Positions 22,331-34,400 of a stretch of DNA of 64,000 nucleotides are shown in pieces. The notes under the pieces are model-generated. The model was not told the origin of the DNA and did no database searches. It was given only the letters and a program-made list of their open reading frames with translations. Source of the DNA: Symsagittifera roscoffensis (Eukaryota; Xenacoelomorpha; Acoela; Convolutidae); contig NC_087069.1 of assembly GCF_963678635.1 (NCBI RefSeq), positions 3,238,166 to 3,302,165 of the forward strand, in the 5' to 3' direction. The translations under genes were made by a program, and so were the position numbers. Within the stretch, counting starts at the first letter, position 1, and every line of letters begins with the position of its first letter.

Positions 22331-24760
22331 ATGTGAGGACAGAGTTGCAATTGAGATTTGCATGGTGCCTGATGGGACTGACTCGTGAAGAGTACGATTC
22401 GGAAGAAAGGAAGAGATCAAAGGAAGAGAAAGTTTTCCTTATGACAAATCTGAGGGATCTGATGACCCAAGAGGGAGCAGCAATAGCGTTTGCAAAACGG
22501 AGAGACGCTCTCTGTTTCATTCGATTCATGGTAGAACAGATCTCGGTACCAGCATTGAATACCTGTGTTAAGATGCTGAGGGAGGGCGACGCACGAGCGA
22601 AAGCCTTACTCCTATTAGCACTGCTGGATATGCATCAAAGCAAACCGACGAGGCTAAACATGAAAGAACCCGAAGAGTTAGAGCCCATGAGAAAGATAGA
22701 CGAAATAAGAAGATTCTCGAACAAGGAGCTGAGACTCACTAAAGAATCTATGGGAGCATTGCCGAAGTCCAGTGAATACTGTGGACCAATTAAGAAGAAG
22801 TTGTACAGCTACGTGTCCGGAGTAATAGGGATGGCGTATAATCCGTTCCTGAGTGAAGACATACGCGATTGCTTCTTCGATTACGAGCAAGCAGTGTTGC
22901 TAAGATCTAGATGTCGAGAATCGCGACGATTAAAAGCGCTACCAATCCTCAGAATAAATTGGGATTGATCTTGGAGGAAGAGGTGACTGCACCTTCCGTA
23001 CCAAAATCCGACAAGAGAGTGGAGTTCGGATTGGGATTCTCGGATGAACTGCTGAGGACGAGCTTAATGGTGGTGTGGGAATTGATGAGGCCATCATGGT
23101 GTCCTAGTCCCAACGCTGATTCGACACTGAGAGCGACACAGGACGTGCAGAGGGAATTGAATGCAGACTGTAACCTGCGTGACCTTAACATCATATACAA
23201 TGTGATGACAACGGCCTCTAGGAGCAACGGGGAAGATAAAGTGGAGTTGCCTGGCTGGGGACCAGAAGACTGGGTTAAACCTGGTAGCTGTCTGGCGGAA
23301 GTCTGTGGACTGGAGGGTCACGTTTGTGGAGGTCTGGACTGTGTGAAGACCCTGGAGAAGCAACACAAGCAATTGACGGTATTGTTTGGAAACGTAGTGA
23401 TGAAAACAAGGACGGAAACGGAACTGATAGCAGATTGTCATGGAGGAACTGATGTGAATTTAGTGACTGCACTAGGATTCTACAGCATGTTTGGTTCTTT
23501 AGAGTCACTGTTGAATCTAGAACAGAAACATGAGATGGTCACAGTCATCAGCGTAGAAGTGTTCCCAGGAGTTCTGCAGACTGAGCAGAAATACATAGGA
23601 AAATGGAGGGAAGCGATCGAGACGGAAATGAATATCAGACACAGTGAGACTTATTGTAGACCATCAGGAGCCCGATATTTGGTTGGTTCAACATTGGCTC
23701 CAATGTGCAAGAGTAGATACCCTGTACATTTCGTAGCTGTGGACGTGAAGAGTACGAGAACGATCGTGGATCAAGCCTTCTCAGTACCAAAATGTGTGAG
23801 ACTAACAAGAATGTCTGAAAAGTCATACGAGTTGTTATGCAAGATGTTCTCAGCAGTTCCAGAAAGAACCAAGGAAGGGTTGGAATCATTACTGGGAAGG
23901 AAGTTCATAGGATACGTGAGTGGGCACTTCAGTGACTTTGAGAGACAAAAGCAGACAGGATCAACCGTCACGGATTACAATACAGTAGACGAAAATGATG
24001 AAATCCACCGAGTGATGATGGAAGTGGAACCATTGCTGGAAGCTTCGGGAAAACGTAATTGGAGGAGCATCATGTTGACACATGATGAGTTTCCTTGCCA
24101 CTGCTTGTTACAGACTTGGTGGTATCCCAAGCGTAGTAATCTGATGTTGATCTGGGACTCTGGAGAGCTGCTCTCCATGGATTTACCAGACTCATCACAG
24201 CCCATAACAATAGTGATAGTGGGAGTTATGATGGCGATACGATGGCTGGAGGCTCATGTGAGAGAAAACAACAGACAGGAAGCGCCAACGAGAGAACAAT
24301 TGCAGAAGTTGGATTGTCTAAAAGACTTAGATCTTTTTGAAACAATGTGCAAAATTCTGAACATTCCGATGGAAGTGAAGAGGATATGGGCAAGAAAACG
24401 ATTGATGCCATGGTTCAGAGCTGACATGACTGCATGGTTGTACGAGTATGCTAAGAAGCATATGTCGAAGCACGGCAGGGTGTATAGTGGATATCAGCTG
24501 GACATTGGAGCGGGAGCCTTCAGGCGAGCTTTCGTGACTCATCGGAATGCAGTGACCACCGCAGTGAAGAGAATCTCCAGAACAAGTGAACGTAGTGGAA
24601 AAAAAAGGAGGAGATGTTGAAGGAAGATTTGGAGAGAAATGTGACGTTGTGTCTCCACAACAGCTTCTGCAGGAACAGAGAATCTAACGTGGATCCCCTA
24701 CCTTGTTGTAAACAGAGAGTAGAAGAGCAGAAGTGTTGAAGGACTGCTTCCAACAGCGTC
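22331..24760 (+). pseudogene. Element A ORF4
   Basis: It aligns with B ORF4 from LQLRFAWCLMG onward. The first part (to 22968) includes KIDEIRRFSNKEL and YVSGVIGMAYNPFL. A frameshift near 22960 moves it to the frame that runs to 24620 (LGLILEEEV, PGSCLAEVCG, the C-x4-C-x6-C-x4-C cluster, FPCHCLLQTWWYP, FVTHRNAVTT). A last indel near 24610 puts the tail (LHNSFCRNRES) in another frame. No known domain is recognised. Its persistence in two families supports a real function. Confidence 0.75.
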
Positions 24761-24764
24761 AGAA

Positions 24765-25263
24765 TAGCCAAAGATGTGTTACAAGACACAGAGACTGAAA
24801 GTGCGGAGTCAGTATCACAGGAGGAGGAAATGGAACATTGATGAATGGCCGAAAGGGCAAGAAGCAAAAAGAAAGAAAGAAAATTAGAAGAAGTTAAAAG
24901 TTTTAGAACTTCTAAACGACAAAGAAAAGGAAAAACAAAGAAGTGATGGAAAGAAGAAATTAAAACTCAAAATTGTTTTGTGTGTGTGAAAAACTCAAGT
25001 GTGAAACCAAGCAACCAAGTTATAATTGAAAACTGAAACATTTAGTTGAGATTTGAGCATTGGAGAATTTGTTGCATTTATAAATTTGCATTTTGATTTT
25101 TTTTAGCAAAGTGGCTTTAGAGACACTTATTATTTATTTAGAAAGGCTTAAGAGGAAAGTATATTTAAATATTCCAGCCTGCATGATTGTTTTTAATCAC
25201 TTAGGACGACTGATCACTTTGTGGTGACATGAAAGACTTGAGTAATCTCTTGAAGAGGGAGAT
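24765..25263 (+). other. Element A 3' untranslated region and polypurine tract
   Basis: AT-rich, with no gene, and duplicated at 1291-1770. It ends in GAAGAGGGAGAT immediately before the LTR, the expected plus-strand primer. Confidence 0.8.
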
Positions 25264-26224
25264 TGTTACATTGTTCTTTCTAACCACAGAGTTTCTTAGT
25301 TTTAATATTCAGGACAATAAACAAGCAAGATTTCCGAAGGGAAGGAGCATAGTAGGATAATTTTAGCTTGTTGGTTGGTAGGACTGTCCTGCAAACCAGC
25401 ACCTTTTTTAATCTAAGAGAAAAGTTTTTAGTCAGGACATTGACATTGGAGGTCAGAAAAGACGTTTTTATCTTAAGTTAAATCCTCAAGTGTGCAGATT
25501 AATGAAGGAATTTGAAAGCTATAGTGATGTAGTATGATGCCATATGTATTCTGCAGTGAGTCGATGTGACGTGGATAAAACTGATTACGTGCATTTTGTA
25601 AATTCAGTTCGATGACACTGTGCCGATTACACGAACATTGCGCGATTCAATGAGGACATTGACCGGACTGTCCGGGGAGTATGTGACATTCGACCAGAAT
25701 GGCCAAAAAGCAATCTCTGCGGAATTCGAATTTTTAGCAGCAAGCCCTCCGGATTGGTGGTTATTGAGAATTAAGAACGTTATTGGAACGATTGGCCAAA
25801 CGGTGAGGGCTGGAATATTCTGGTATTTTAAAATTTCAAAAATTCGAATGATGACGTCAAATGTCTGAGAAACGTCAGAAAAGGCCATTTTGGCAAAAAC
25901 GAGAAAGAAAAACACAACAACATTAGTTGCGCTGACGACAACAACGATAATCGTGATTGAAAAACAGCAGCAGATTGCAGGAATAACAGAGAGCGTTCCG
26001 GGTTGCAACTATTGTGCCGCTACAATAGTTGCAAGGCCGTTGCGAACAACGGTGAAGAGTGAAAGACAGCCTTCCGGATTAGGAGGAAATCAAGATTAAC
26101 GAGCTTGATTCAGCGGATTCGTCAACCCGGAAGGGTAAAGGAACTGAAACTTTTATCCTGTTACGTAAACTTTTAGCATCCTGTCATGTCCTAACCTGAA
26201 TTTAATTGATAATCAGATTAGTTT
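25264..26224 (+). repeat. Element A 3' LTR, first part
   Basis: It matches 1771-2736. It is interrupted after agtttt by element B, and the remainder resumes at 48951. Confidence 0.92.
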
Positions 26225-27128
26225 TGTAACATTCGTCTACTGCAGTCACACATGAGGCTTAAGAAAAATAGGCCCTATAACCATTGGCTCAAGAGTCAGG
26301 GACACTATCTCTTGTGTTTTTGTACCTCAAATCAGTCGGAGCCAATTCGGTTCGCTTGTGACATGAGACTACGACCCGTTACATCTTAAAGGCTACTACT
26401 AAAATATCCCCCCACTCTAGAATTAATAACGTCCCCATACTCAGGTCTCTAGATACCCAAAATACATGAACGCCGTTAAAAACTGGGTTGGAACAATCCG
26501 TTAAGTTACTTTTTTTTAGACAGTGGAACTTTGATCCATTTCAGATGGATCAATCTAAAACTCGCCTTACCTCAACATAACAATTATAAAACACACTCTA
26601 GGAATTTAAATTAGTACTCACATTGTAGCACGCTCAAGAACCAGGAAGTAAATAAGTCGGTAAGCAACTCAAGAATCAATAAAGTAACTAAAATGAGTTT
26701 AATGTTAGTCAGTTTCAATAACAAGAACAAGTTTTTACTCTAGACTGTAAGTTCTCGTGAACCATTGGGACACTCTAGCTGTCCACCTTTCCACCGAAGG
26801 TTCACTCTGGTCCAGTTAATAATAGTACTCCAGTCACAACAATCCAGTTCGTGGGAATGCGCTCGTCTCTGTTTTAGATGGGACAGCTCTACTCTCGATT
26901 ATTATTGCTACTGAAATTGCGAATAGCAATTTCCCACTGATTTTTCTAGCAACTTTCCCGCGATTGTCACTCGATCGTTCTGACTTCTCTTTTCTGATTT
27001 TCAGTTATCGCGAGAAAATCGTGCATGACAGGTTTCATTCGAAATTTTGAAAAATTAAATTTCACTCCAAAATTAAGTGCTTTTTGCTTCTCTCAAGGTC
27101 AAACTTCCAAACATGACCGACTGGCACA
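26225..27128 (-). repeat. Element B 3' LTR
   Basis: 904 bp, nearly identical to 48047-48950. In sense orientation it starts TGTGCCAGTC at 27128 and ends GAATGTTACA at 26225. Confidence 0.95.
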
Positions 27129-27555
27129 TACTCCCCGGACTCGAGATCGATGTCCTCATCGCGTGCTGTCTTCTGCCAGTGAGTCCCAGAAAACCGAGTG
27201 TTGCTCAAGATACAGTGCCAGTGGTCATTTACAGAAGTTTGCAGCAGACTTAAGCTTATCTACACCCCAAAATTCACAGCCATGTAAAATTTTCACACTA
27301 TCGCTAAACAGCAATCAAAATCTGCACACACCTGCACACTTGAATTCTCGCTTTTCAAGCCAATTTAAAATTTCTTTTGTCCCATTCAATTAGGAAATTG
27401 TCATGCAGCATTTTCTTTTATATAATAGATATAGCATATTAATAACAATATCTTGTTTTGTTAAAATTTCTTTTTCGTGAACCCAGGTTTCACCCGGATC
27501 CACGCTCAAGCCCCCCTTTCCCTCTCAAGACTCAAGATCCATTCGAGCCACCTGC
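27129..27555 (-). other. Element B 3' untranslated region and polypurine tract
   Basis: In the sense strand the last bases before the LTR read GAGTCCGGGGAGTA. This serves as the polypurine tract position and carries the same GTCCGGGGAG string found inside pol and at the pol/macro junction. The remaining 400 bases hold no gene that I see. Confidence 0.7.
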
Positions 27556-30066
27556 TCATCTCGCACTCTTCGCCTTGGAGGTACTGCACCCTGAAGTACT
27601 AGATACGGCAAACTGTCTCAACAGTTCCTCTTCATCATCGGAGCTAATCACAATCTCCTCCCAAGCCTTCAGCTGCTCGTAGGATCGCATCCATTCTCTT
27701 TGCTCTTGCAACCTCTTTGCTTGGTTGGGTAGTGCCTTCACCCTAGATTCCCGGTTCAAACAAAAGGAGTTGTGCAGGCTCAAGCTCACGTTCTTCGCCA
27801 GGTCCTCCTCTAGTATCGATTCCCTCGCCTTGGTATTGTCTCTAGACATTTTACCCACTCTCTTCCATCCTGTCGTGATTGCATTACGATGGGTTAACAG
27901 GGGTCTCTTGAAAGCTTCCGGCCCAATCTCGGCCTGGAACTGTCGATACTCCTTTCGATGTTTTCTCATGTGATCTTTCGTTGTCATGTACAACCTGGAC
28001 GTCAGCGTCGCCCGAAACCATGGGAAGTACCTCAAACGGCTCCAGACATGTCTGACTTCCGTTGGTATGGCGAATACCTTGCACGCAGTCTCAAACAACT
28101 CGAGTCTCCTACTGTAGTCTATCGCGTATATTGACTCAGCCGTTGGCGTCCCCGCTTCCCGATACTTCGTTATATTCTCTTCTATCCATCTCAGAGCCAA
28201 CATCGTACTCACTACCAAGATCGTCAACTTCTGTCGGTGATCCGGTAGTCCGATCGACCGGATTTCCTCCATATCCCACACCAGGCAAAGGTTCTTATGA
28301 TCTGGATACCACACCGTTTGCGCTAAACAGTGGCATGGGCATTCTCCATGGGTGATTTCAATACTCCTGAGGTTACGCTCCCCCGAGGCTTCCAAGAGAG
28401 GCTCAAGCTCCATCATTTTCTCATGCATCGTGTCGTTATCTTCCAGGTTTGGAGCACTTCCCACAGGTTTTCCGATCACGTTTTGTCTCTCGTGATCGCT
28501 TGTGTTCTCTCTCTCCAACTTCAAAAGTTCTTCTCCCCAGATTTCACTCAAGTCATCTCTCAATTCTTTTGGTACCGTCCCTCTGATTTTTCTCAACAAC
28601 TTGTGCGAGTGATGCGATATCCGAGCCAACCTCACGCACTTGGGCACTGAGAAGGCCTTGTCCACCAGTACTCTCTGGCTGGATGCTTCCACCATCACCA
28701 TGTGCAGTGGGTAGTGACTTCCGCACAAGTTGGCCATCATTGACCCTATCAGCGATTTCGCGTTCAATGGCAAGCCATAAGCTTCGCTCATGGGGAATCC
28801 CATTTCCGCCTCGAGACCAACCTTCCAGCTCCGGATGTGTTTTTGAGTCACCTGCAACACCCCGGGCCATGATTCTACGCTCAACGCCGTCACTAAATGA
28901 TGTTCAGATTCTAGTCTTTCCAGTGACTGCAGACTACACATTCTCGAGAAGAATCCGAGAGCTGTCGCTATATTCACCGTGGTTCTCGCGTAACACTCCG
29001 CTACTATTTGCACTTCACTTTTCTCCCTTTCTGTTATGTCTTCGAGCCAAGTGACCAGGTCTTCTTTTTGAAATGACAGTATTCTAACGCATGACCGTCC
29101 ATCGCAGGTGTGCTCTCCGTTTCCACACGTCGAATCCAGACAGCTACCCGGCTCCAATTTCTTTGCTGACCCGGGATTACTCGTATTTTCGCCTGGCTCT
29201 TGCATCTGAGGTGAAATTAGCTTATGCAGCACACTCAACTTTGCCAGATCTTCATCTTCCGTTGGTGCTAACCTCACTCGCTCGGTGGTTTCCTCGATCA
29301 GACTCGCGTGGGGATGTGGATACCAGGAGGGTCTTAATAGCTTCCATACCACTCCCAAGTTCGTGGTTAACAAGCCATTTCCATCGCCCATGTTCACTTC
29401 AACTCTCTTGTTTGAACGCGGTATGCTCACCACCTCTGGTGTTTTCTCAAGAATCAGACCCAGGCTCGGCCCCTCTTTTTCCACCGCGTCTATTTCCATT
29501 ATTCTTTCTGTCCAAAACTTCAGTAGCTCCGCTACCTCATGGTTCCTGTGGGCGCCTCCAGCTTCCGAGTCTAAGAAGGGGTTGTAGGCCATTCCCATCA
29601 CTCCAGACACATATTGGTATTCCCCCTTCTCGCTGAGCCTCGAGTACTGCTCTGACGAGGCCAGGTTACGGTGAACATCATGTTCTTCTTCGAACTTCTT
29701 ATTATAAAACCTCCGTACCTCGTCTAGCTTCCTATGGTTCTCTAGGGATAGTCTGGAACCCTCTTCCTTTTCTATTCCTGTGCTCTGATACACGTTCAAG
29801 ATGACCGTTGAGACTCTTTTTTCCATGGTTTTGCTTACGCTTGCTCTCTGTTGGCATGCCAGGATGGTGCTATCAGACATCATCGACATTATCCATCTCA
29901 AGAAACACGTGGCGTCCTTTCTTCTAGCCAGGCTCAAGTCTGAATTATCCCTGGCTACGTGTTGCATCAGTGCTTGATACACATCTAGCTTCTTGCTTCC
30001 CAACTTCAGCCTGTCATACGAGGTCAGCGTTTCCAACTCTATCCCCACCAGACTCCAGGTGAACAT
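27556..30066 (-). CDS. Element B ORF4, novel 836-aa protein
   Basis: I recognise no family. The start ATG (30066) lies 53 bases inside the end of ORF3 in another frame. Visible features are YVSGVMGMAYNPFL (152-165), a Cys cluster C309-x4-C314-x6-C321-x4-C326 that could bind zinc, GECPCHC (574-580), and a conserved basic C-terminal region with LLTHRNAITTGWKRV (723-737). Near the C-terminus EIVISSDDEEE (804-814) looks like a SUMO-interacting motif: hydrophobic core, Ser, then acidic residues. No signal peptide or convincing membrane segment is visible, so it is not an obvious envelope. The Cys cluster and PCHC are also present in A. It may act on chromatin or host nuclear factors, but this is inference. 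Confidence 0.85.
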   Translation of the reverse strand: MFTWSLVGIELETLTSYDRLKLGSKKLDVYQALMQHVARDNSDLSLARRKDATCFLRWIMSMMSDSTILACQQRASVSKTMEKRVSTVILNVYQSTGIEKEEGSRLSLENHRKLDEVRRFYNKKFEEEHDVHRNLASSEQYSRLSEKGEYQYVSGVMGMAYNPFLDSEAGGAHRNHEVAELLKFWTERIMEIDAVEKEGPSLGLILEKTPEVVSIPRSNKRVEVNMGDGNGLLTTNLGVVWKLLRPSWYPHPHASLIEETTERVRLAPTEDEDLAKLSVLHKLISPQMQEPGENTSNPGSAKKLEPGSCLDSTCGNGEHTCDGRSCVRILSFQKEDLVTWLEDITEREKSEVQIVAECYARTTVNIATALGFFSRMCSLQSLERLESEHHLVTALSVESWPGVLQVTQKHIRSWKVGLEAEMGFPMSEAYGLPLNAKSLIGSMMANLCGSHYPLHMVMVEASSQRVLVDKAFSVPKCVRLARISHHSHKLLRKIRGTVPKELRDDLSEIWGEELLKLERENTSDHERQNVIGKPVGSAPNLEDNDTMHEKMMELEPLLEASGERNLRSIEITHGECPCHCLAQTVWYPDHKNLCLVWDMEEIRSIGLPDHRQKLTILVVSTMLALRWIEENITKYREAGTPTAESIYAIDYSRRLELFETACKVFAIPTEVRHVWSRLRYFPWFRATLTSRLYMTTKDHMRKHRKEYRQFQAEIGPEAFKRPLLTHRNAITTGWKRVGKMSRDNTKARESILEEDLAKNVSLSLHNSFCLNRESRVKALPNQAKRLQEQREWMRSYEQLKAWEEIVISSDDEEELLRQFAVSSTSGCSTSKAKSAR

Positions 30067-31429
30067 TAATTGTCCAGCAGTCCTCCATTTCTTTCAATGT
30101 TTCAAGGGCCACCCACCACGTCCGGGAGGTGTTCCTCGTCTTGTTCCTCTCCAATGGATCACTTGTCACTCGCTTGCCCGTGGCCTGGTGTGCCTTCGAG
30201 ATCCATTCTTTGCCGACATCTACTTCCCATGTCTGTCCGTTCGTTGAACCTCTCTTCACGTTTATCTTCTTAGGCTTGAAGTCTTCCTCCGATGTCGAAC
30301 TGGTGGAAACCTCTATCTCCCTCTCTACTTCAAGTGGTCTTCTGAGCTCCGAGCTGCTCTTGTATGCCGCCGTCTTGCATCGAGCCAAAATCATGGGCGC
30401 CGTCTCTCTCAAGTTTCCTTCCGAAACAGCATCCACTGAAGGACTACCCAATCCTTCCACTTCTCTCTTCCTCTTGCGAGTCTTCACATCTCTACTTGAG
30501 GGTGTTGTGGCTACCATCACTGATTCGACCTCTCCATCCACTCCTTCCAACTCTTGCCTACCCCCTGCTCGAGCCTTAAGGATATTAGTACTTTTAATCA
30601 TATTACTAGTCCCAACCTTATCCCTTTTTATATCATCAACCATTTTATCTACAGTTTTTTGTCTCCAAGTAGAGCTGTCCTCACATTTTTCTTCTCTAGT
30701 CTTCGATCGTGAATTCCTCAGCTCTACCAGCTTGCTCAGTAGCTCTTTTCTCGCCTTCTCATCCAGGCCCGTTCCTATCAGAAGCGGTTCTCCAAATCTT
30801 ACGACTGTGTCCCACAGTTCCTCCTTGAATTTGTCCAGCGTCGTCTCGCTGCCCACTTCTTGATTGAATTCTTCCAAGAACTCCTGCCAAGCATCGTCCT
30901 TCAGGGATCCCAGGAATATGTCCCTGTTCCCTTCGAAAGTGTTCCTTTCCCTTTCCTCCGAGCTCAAGAGTATCATCCCCATATTGAAGGTTTCACTTGC
31001 CAATGGCAATTCCAGATTCTTCCGGGGGGACGGATTCAGGGGTGGGGTGGCCGTATCTGCCCAATTCTCCTCGCTCAAGTCTTTCAACAGCTCCTGAGTG
31101 GTGAGCTCCTCCCCTGATGGCCCTGGTTCAGGCGTATTCCCCACTTCCATGTCTTCACCGGCTTCACTGAGAGTTTCATCCATACTCTCTTCTTCTGACT
31201 CATGTCTCCTTCTCTCGAGAATTTTCTTAAATCGGTCCTCGACGGGTCCACTCCTCTTGTCTCCAGGCGTGTCCACTGACAGTGGTGATGGTGTCGTAGG
31301 ATCCAGCTTTTTGTATTCCGTCAGTGCTACATGCAGTTGACCTGCTGCATCTAGTTCTGTTCCCTCCTGTCTTATTTCCACCTGTTCCAAGCCATAGGGT
31401 GCCTTATATTTTCTCGTGACAAATTTCAT
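30014..31429 (-). CDS. Element B ORF3, basic/acidic disordered protein
   Basis: The start is ATG 31429, whose ATGA overlaps the TGA of ORF2 (31426-31428). This suggests translation by termination and re-initiation. The product of about 471 aa opens with MKFVTRKYKAPYG (conserved in A as MKAIGTVQTRTF), followed by long acidic Ser/Glu/Pro stretches (ESEEESMDETLSEAGED). A helical patch with KARKELLSKLVELRN, a nuclear-localisation-like KTRKRKR (about 316-322) and a C-terminal part with SRTWWVALETLKEMED follow. No enzymatic domain is recognised. It resembles a disordered scaffold or nucleic-acid-binding phosphoprotein more than a membrane protein. The last 53 bases overlap ORF4. Confidence 0.82.
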   Translation of the reverse strand: MKFVTRKYKAPYGLEQVEIRQEGTELDAAGQLHVALTEYKKLDPTTPSPLSVDTPGDKRSGPVEDRFKKILERRRHESEEESMDETLSEAGEDMEVGNTPEPGPSGEELTTQELLKDLSEENWADTATPPLNPSPRKNLELPLASETFNMGMILLSSEERERNTFEGNRDIFLGSLKDDAWQEFLEEFNQEVGSETTLDKFKEELWDTVVRFGEPLLIGTGLDEKARKELLSKLVELRNSRSKTREEKCEDSSTWRQKTVDKMVDDIKRDKVGTSNMIKSTNILKARAGGRQELEGVDGEVESVMVATTPSSRDVKTRKRKREVEGLGSPSVDAVSEGNLRETAPMILARCKTAAYKSSSELRRPLEVEREIEVSTSSTSEEDFKPKKINVKRGSTNGQTWEVDVGKEWISKAHQATGKRVTSDPLERNKTRNTSRTWWVALETLKEMEDCWTINVHLESGGDRVGNADLV

Positions 31430-34400
31430 GTCGTCCACCCCTCCATCACGATCATCCTGCCATCATCCCATATGGGTAACATGTTCTCAAGTCCCTCCTT
31501 CTCTAGAGTTCTCAAGACCTTCCGCACCTCATATCCTGGGGGCTGCGAACCTCTACTTTTTTTCGCTTGCGTCGTCCACGAATTTACCTTCGTCTCGCTG
31601 GTATGGAAGTAGACCGCCGCCGTGTAGCCGATGAACAGGGGGTCCCAGCCATCAGTGAAATCCTTCTGCATTTCCTCCGTCGTCATCCTCGCCATTATGG
31701 AGGGAACTACCAAGGGACTATTCATTCCTAAGGTCATACTCCTGACTATTGGGAACTCAGGCATGGTGGCTGGGAGGATTTCTTTCTCCATTATGGTCTC
31801 CAGCTCCCTCTTCACCAGTGCGAAGCACTCCTTCCAGGCAGGAATTCTCAAGATTTCTCGTCCGTCTGCCGTCAATGGGTTCAAGTTCCAGAAATTGGGA
31901 TACATTTCGATGGGACCCTCTCGCTTGCATCCCATTCTACATTGCATTTGCCCCCTGAAGTTGTACACTATTAGCTCGGCATCTTTCACCTTTCCAAAGA
32001 GTACCGTGTTGCTCATTCGCCCTCTGAGCACCTCCTGCTGACACCAATTTAACGCCGTCCCATCCAGTATACTGATAAGACTCAAGTGTGTTACAGAGTG
32101 ACGATACGTTGTCACCAGGGGGTCTGGGAACGCGTACGTCACTGCTGGACCATAAATGGAGGTCACCACCTCCTCTAGGCCCCGGATTATCCCCATTGGG
32201 TCTGACCTCATTGCCAGGCATAGGTCCGTCAACAGAGGCATCCCTCTGTTCGTCTTCTTCCATTCTTCTCTCGAAGTTGGATTCTCATCTTCACCCGTCA
32301 TGTGCCGATTTTGCATCATGAGGTATTGTACTAGCAACGTCTTCAACCCTGCGGCACACTTGTAGGAGCTGGTTTCGATGCTCGTGTGGACTTTCCCCAT
32401 GGACAGAGGCTCTCCATATTCCATTAATCGATGAAACGACACCAATTCCCCATGGGTCAAGAGTACTAGTGCCAGGTACCCATCAACTCGAAGTGTCTCC
32501 ACTCCTCGACTAAACATGTATGCTGGGCCCATGTTGAACAAGTATCTGGGGTAGACCAAATACAGGGCCAAGAGCAGGCTGATGGGCATGCCCAGTATCT
32601 CCTGCACGAAGGCTCCAAAGATAGTCGCCGTGGTACCGAATATTCCTGCCAAGAATTCCTTCTCCCAGCAAGGACTCAAGAACTTGAGAATCTCGTAATC
32701 CCTCCTAGTCTTCAATTCGCCTTTGGCGTGCTCTCTCCAGAACCCTCCAATCGTCACTTCATTGGCGGCCGAGACAAATCTAGCCACCATCATGTCTCTT
32801 GTTTCGGCCAGCTCCAGTTGTTTCTCCAGAAAACTCCAGACCTGTTTCACGAGGGGTGGTGCTTCCTCCCTTGTCTTGTTCGTGGCGTTCTCCAGCCTTG
32901 GTGTCAAAATTGGCCACCAGCCATTCTCTTGAGTCAAACGATATTTCATCGATTCTAATTGCTTTTCCGTTTCGGCCACATTTCTTCTCTCGTTACTGGG
33001 ACCTCTAGACTTGCTGGTGGAGTTTGTGATCTTCACATCCATACTCCGAAACCACAAGCTGGCCGTTAATTTGCTTATCGCCGGGTGATCGTCCCCGATG
33101 ACTGGGCTGAACTTGAGTTGCCTGGCAAAGTTCGATATCTCTAGCAAGAGCACCTCGTCTAATACGATCAGGATGTCGGCTAGTCCATAAAAGCCCCTCA
33201 GTGCATGAGATATGTCCGCCCATGCCGCCGCCAATTCTGACTTGCGAAGCCTCAGGTTCGATGGCTCCAACTCCCGATTGGGGGCTGCCATTAGAATCCG
33301 CCATTCATTCCCTTCTGCTATCAAGATCAAGACCGCGTACACGAACTGTAGGGCGGGTGGCATATTCGCGTACCCAGGGGATGTGGTAAACACCACCTTC
33401 GTCTTGGACCCAAATCTCGAGACAACACTCTCTTGCACTTCATTCATCGCCGCAAACAACGCCTGAATGGCTTCCCATATCTTCCTCGATGTCGGAATTT
33501 CATCGCCCTTTAGTTGCTCAAGAAGTCCCATCGCGTGCAGGTGATCATTCATTCCTGCAAACAATAGCAGCTCAGGTTCACAGGGCATCTCCGACTTTAT
33601 TGCCACCACCAGAGTTAACATCTGATTTAATTCAGCTCCTGGCAAAGAGTATATCAAAGTCTCCGGCCAGAACAACTTGGGAGACGTTCCTTCGAAGTCT
33701 GATCCCGCTACAATGACTACTCTCGCAGCAGCTGGATCTGCTCTATCATAAACTGCCAGGGTTTTGGCCAGCTGGGTACTCCCACAGGGCTTCCCGTACC
33801 TGGGGTCTTCCGCCAATTTCGAGCCTTCGTAAGCGGCATCTGGCAATCCCGTTCCTCCCGGATTGAGTAGCTTGTCTACCACCTTTAACTGTGCCGGGGT
33901 TGCCAACCTGATCCTGGCGATGCTAGTTCGGTGCTTGGGAGGTTCTGCTATAAGTCCAGGACTCCCCAGCAGCTTGAGAGGTCTGTAGTTAATGGGTCCC
34001 ATGATCGCTTTTGTGGGAATTCCAGTCAGGTCTGTGGTCTCCATCAACTTCGCTCTCGAGAAGTGCGCCTCATGAGCTTTCAACCAGTCCACGCAATGAT
34101 GCCTATTCAAATCCTCGTGTGACACTCGTTCGATCCCCAGGGTTTCCGCCAATTCTCGCCTACATTCCAAACTCTCTAGATCCAGTTCTTTCACCTTCTC
34201 AGGATATCTCAAGCGAGCGGTCTCCATAGACTTCTTTTCCCGTTTGCTCTCTGCCACTACCACTGAGGATATCGCCGAGCCTGGAGGTGTTGATGACGTC
34301 ACCCCCTCAGACTCCATTGGCGTGGCACTCTGCAATCTGGTCTGGCTGCTCCTTGAACTGTCTCTAGTGTCAACTCTCGGTCCCAAGCGACCAGACAAGG

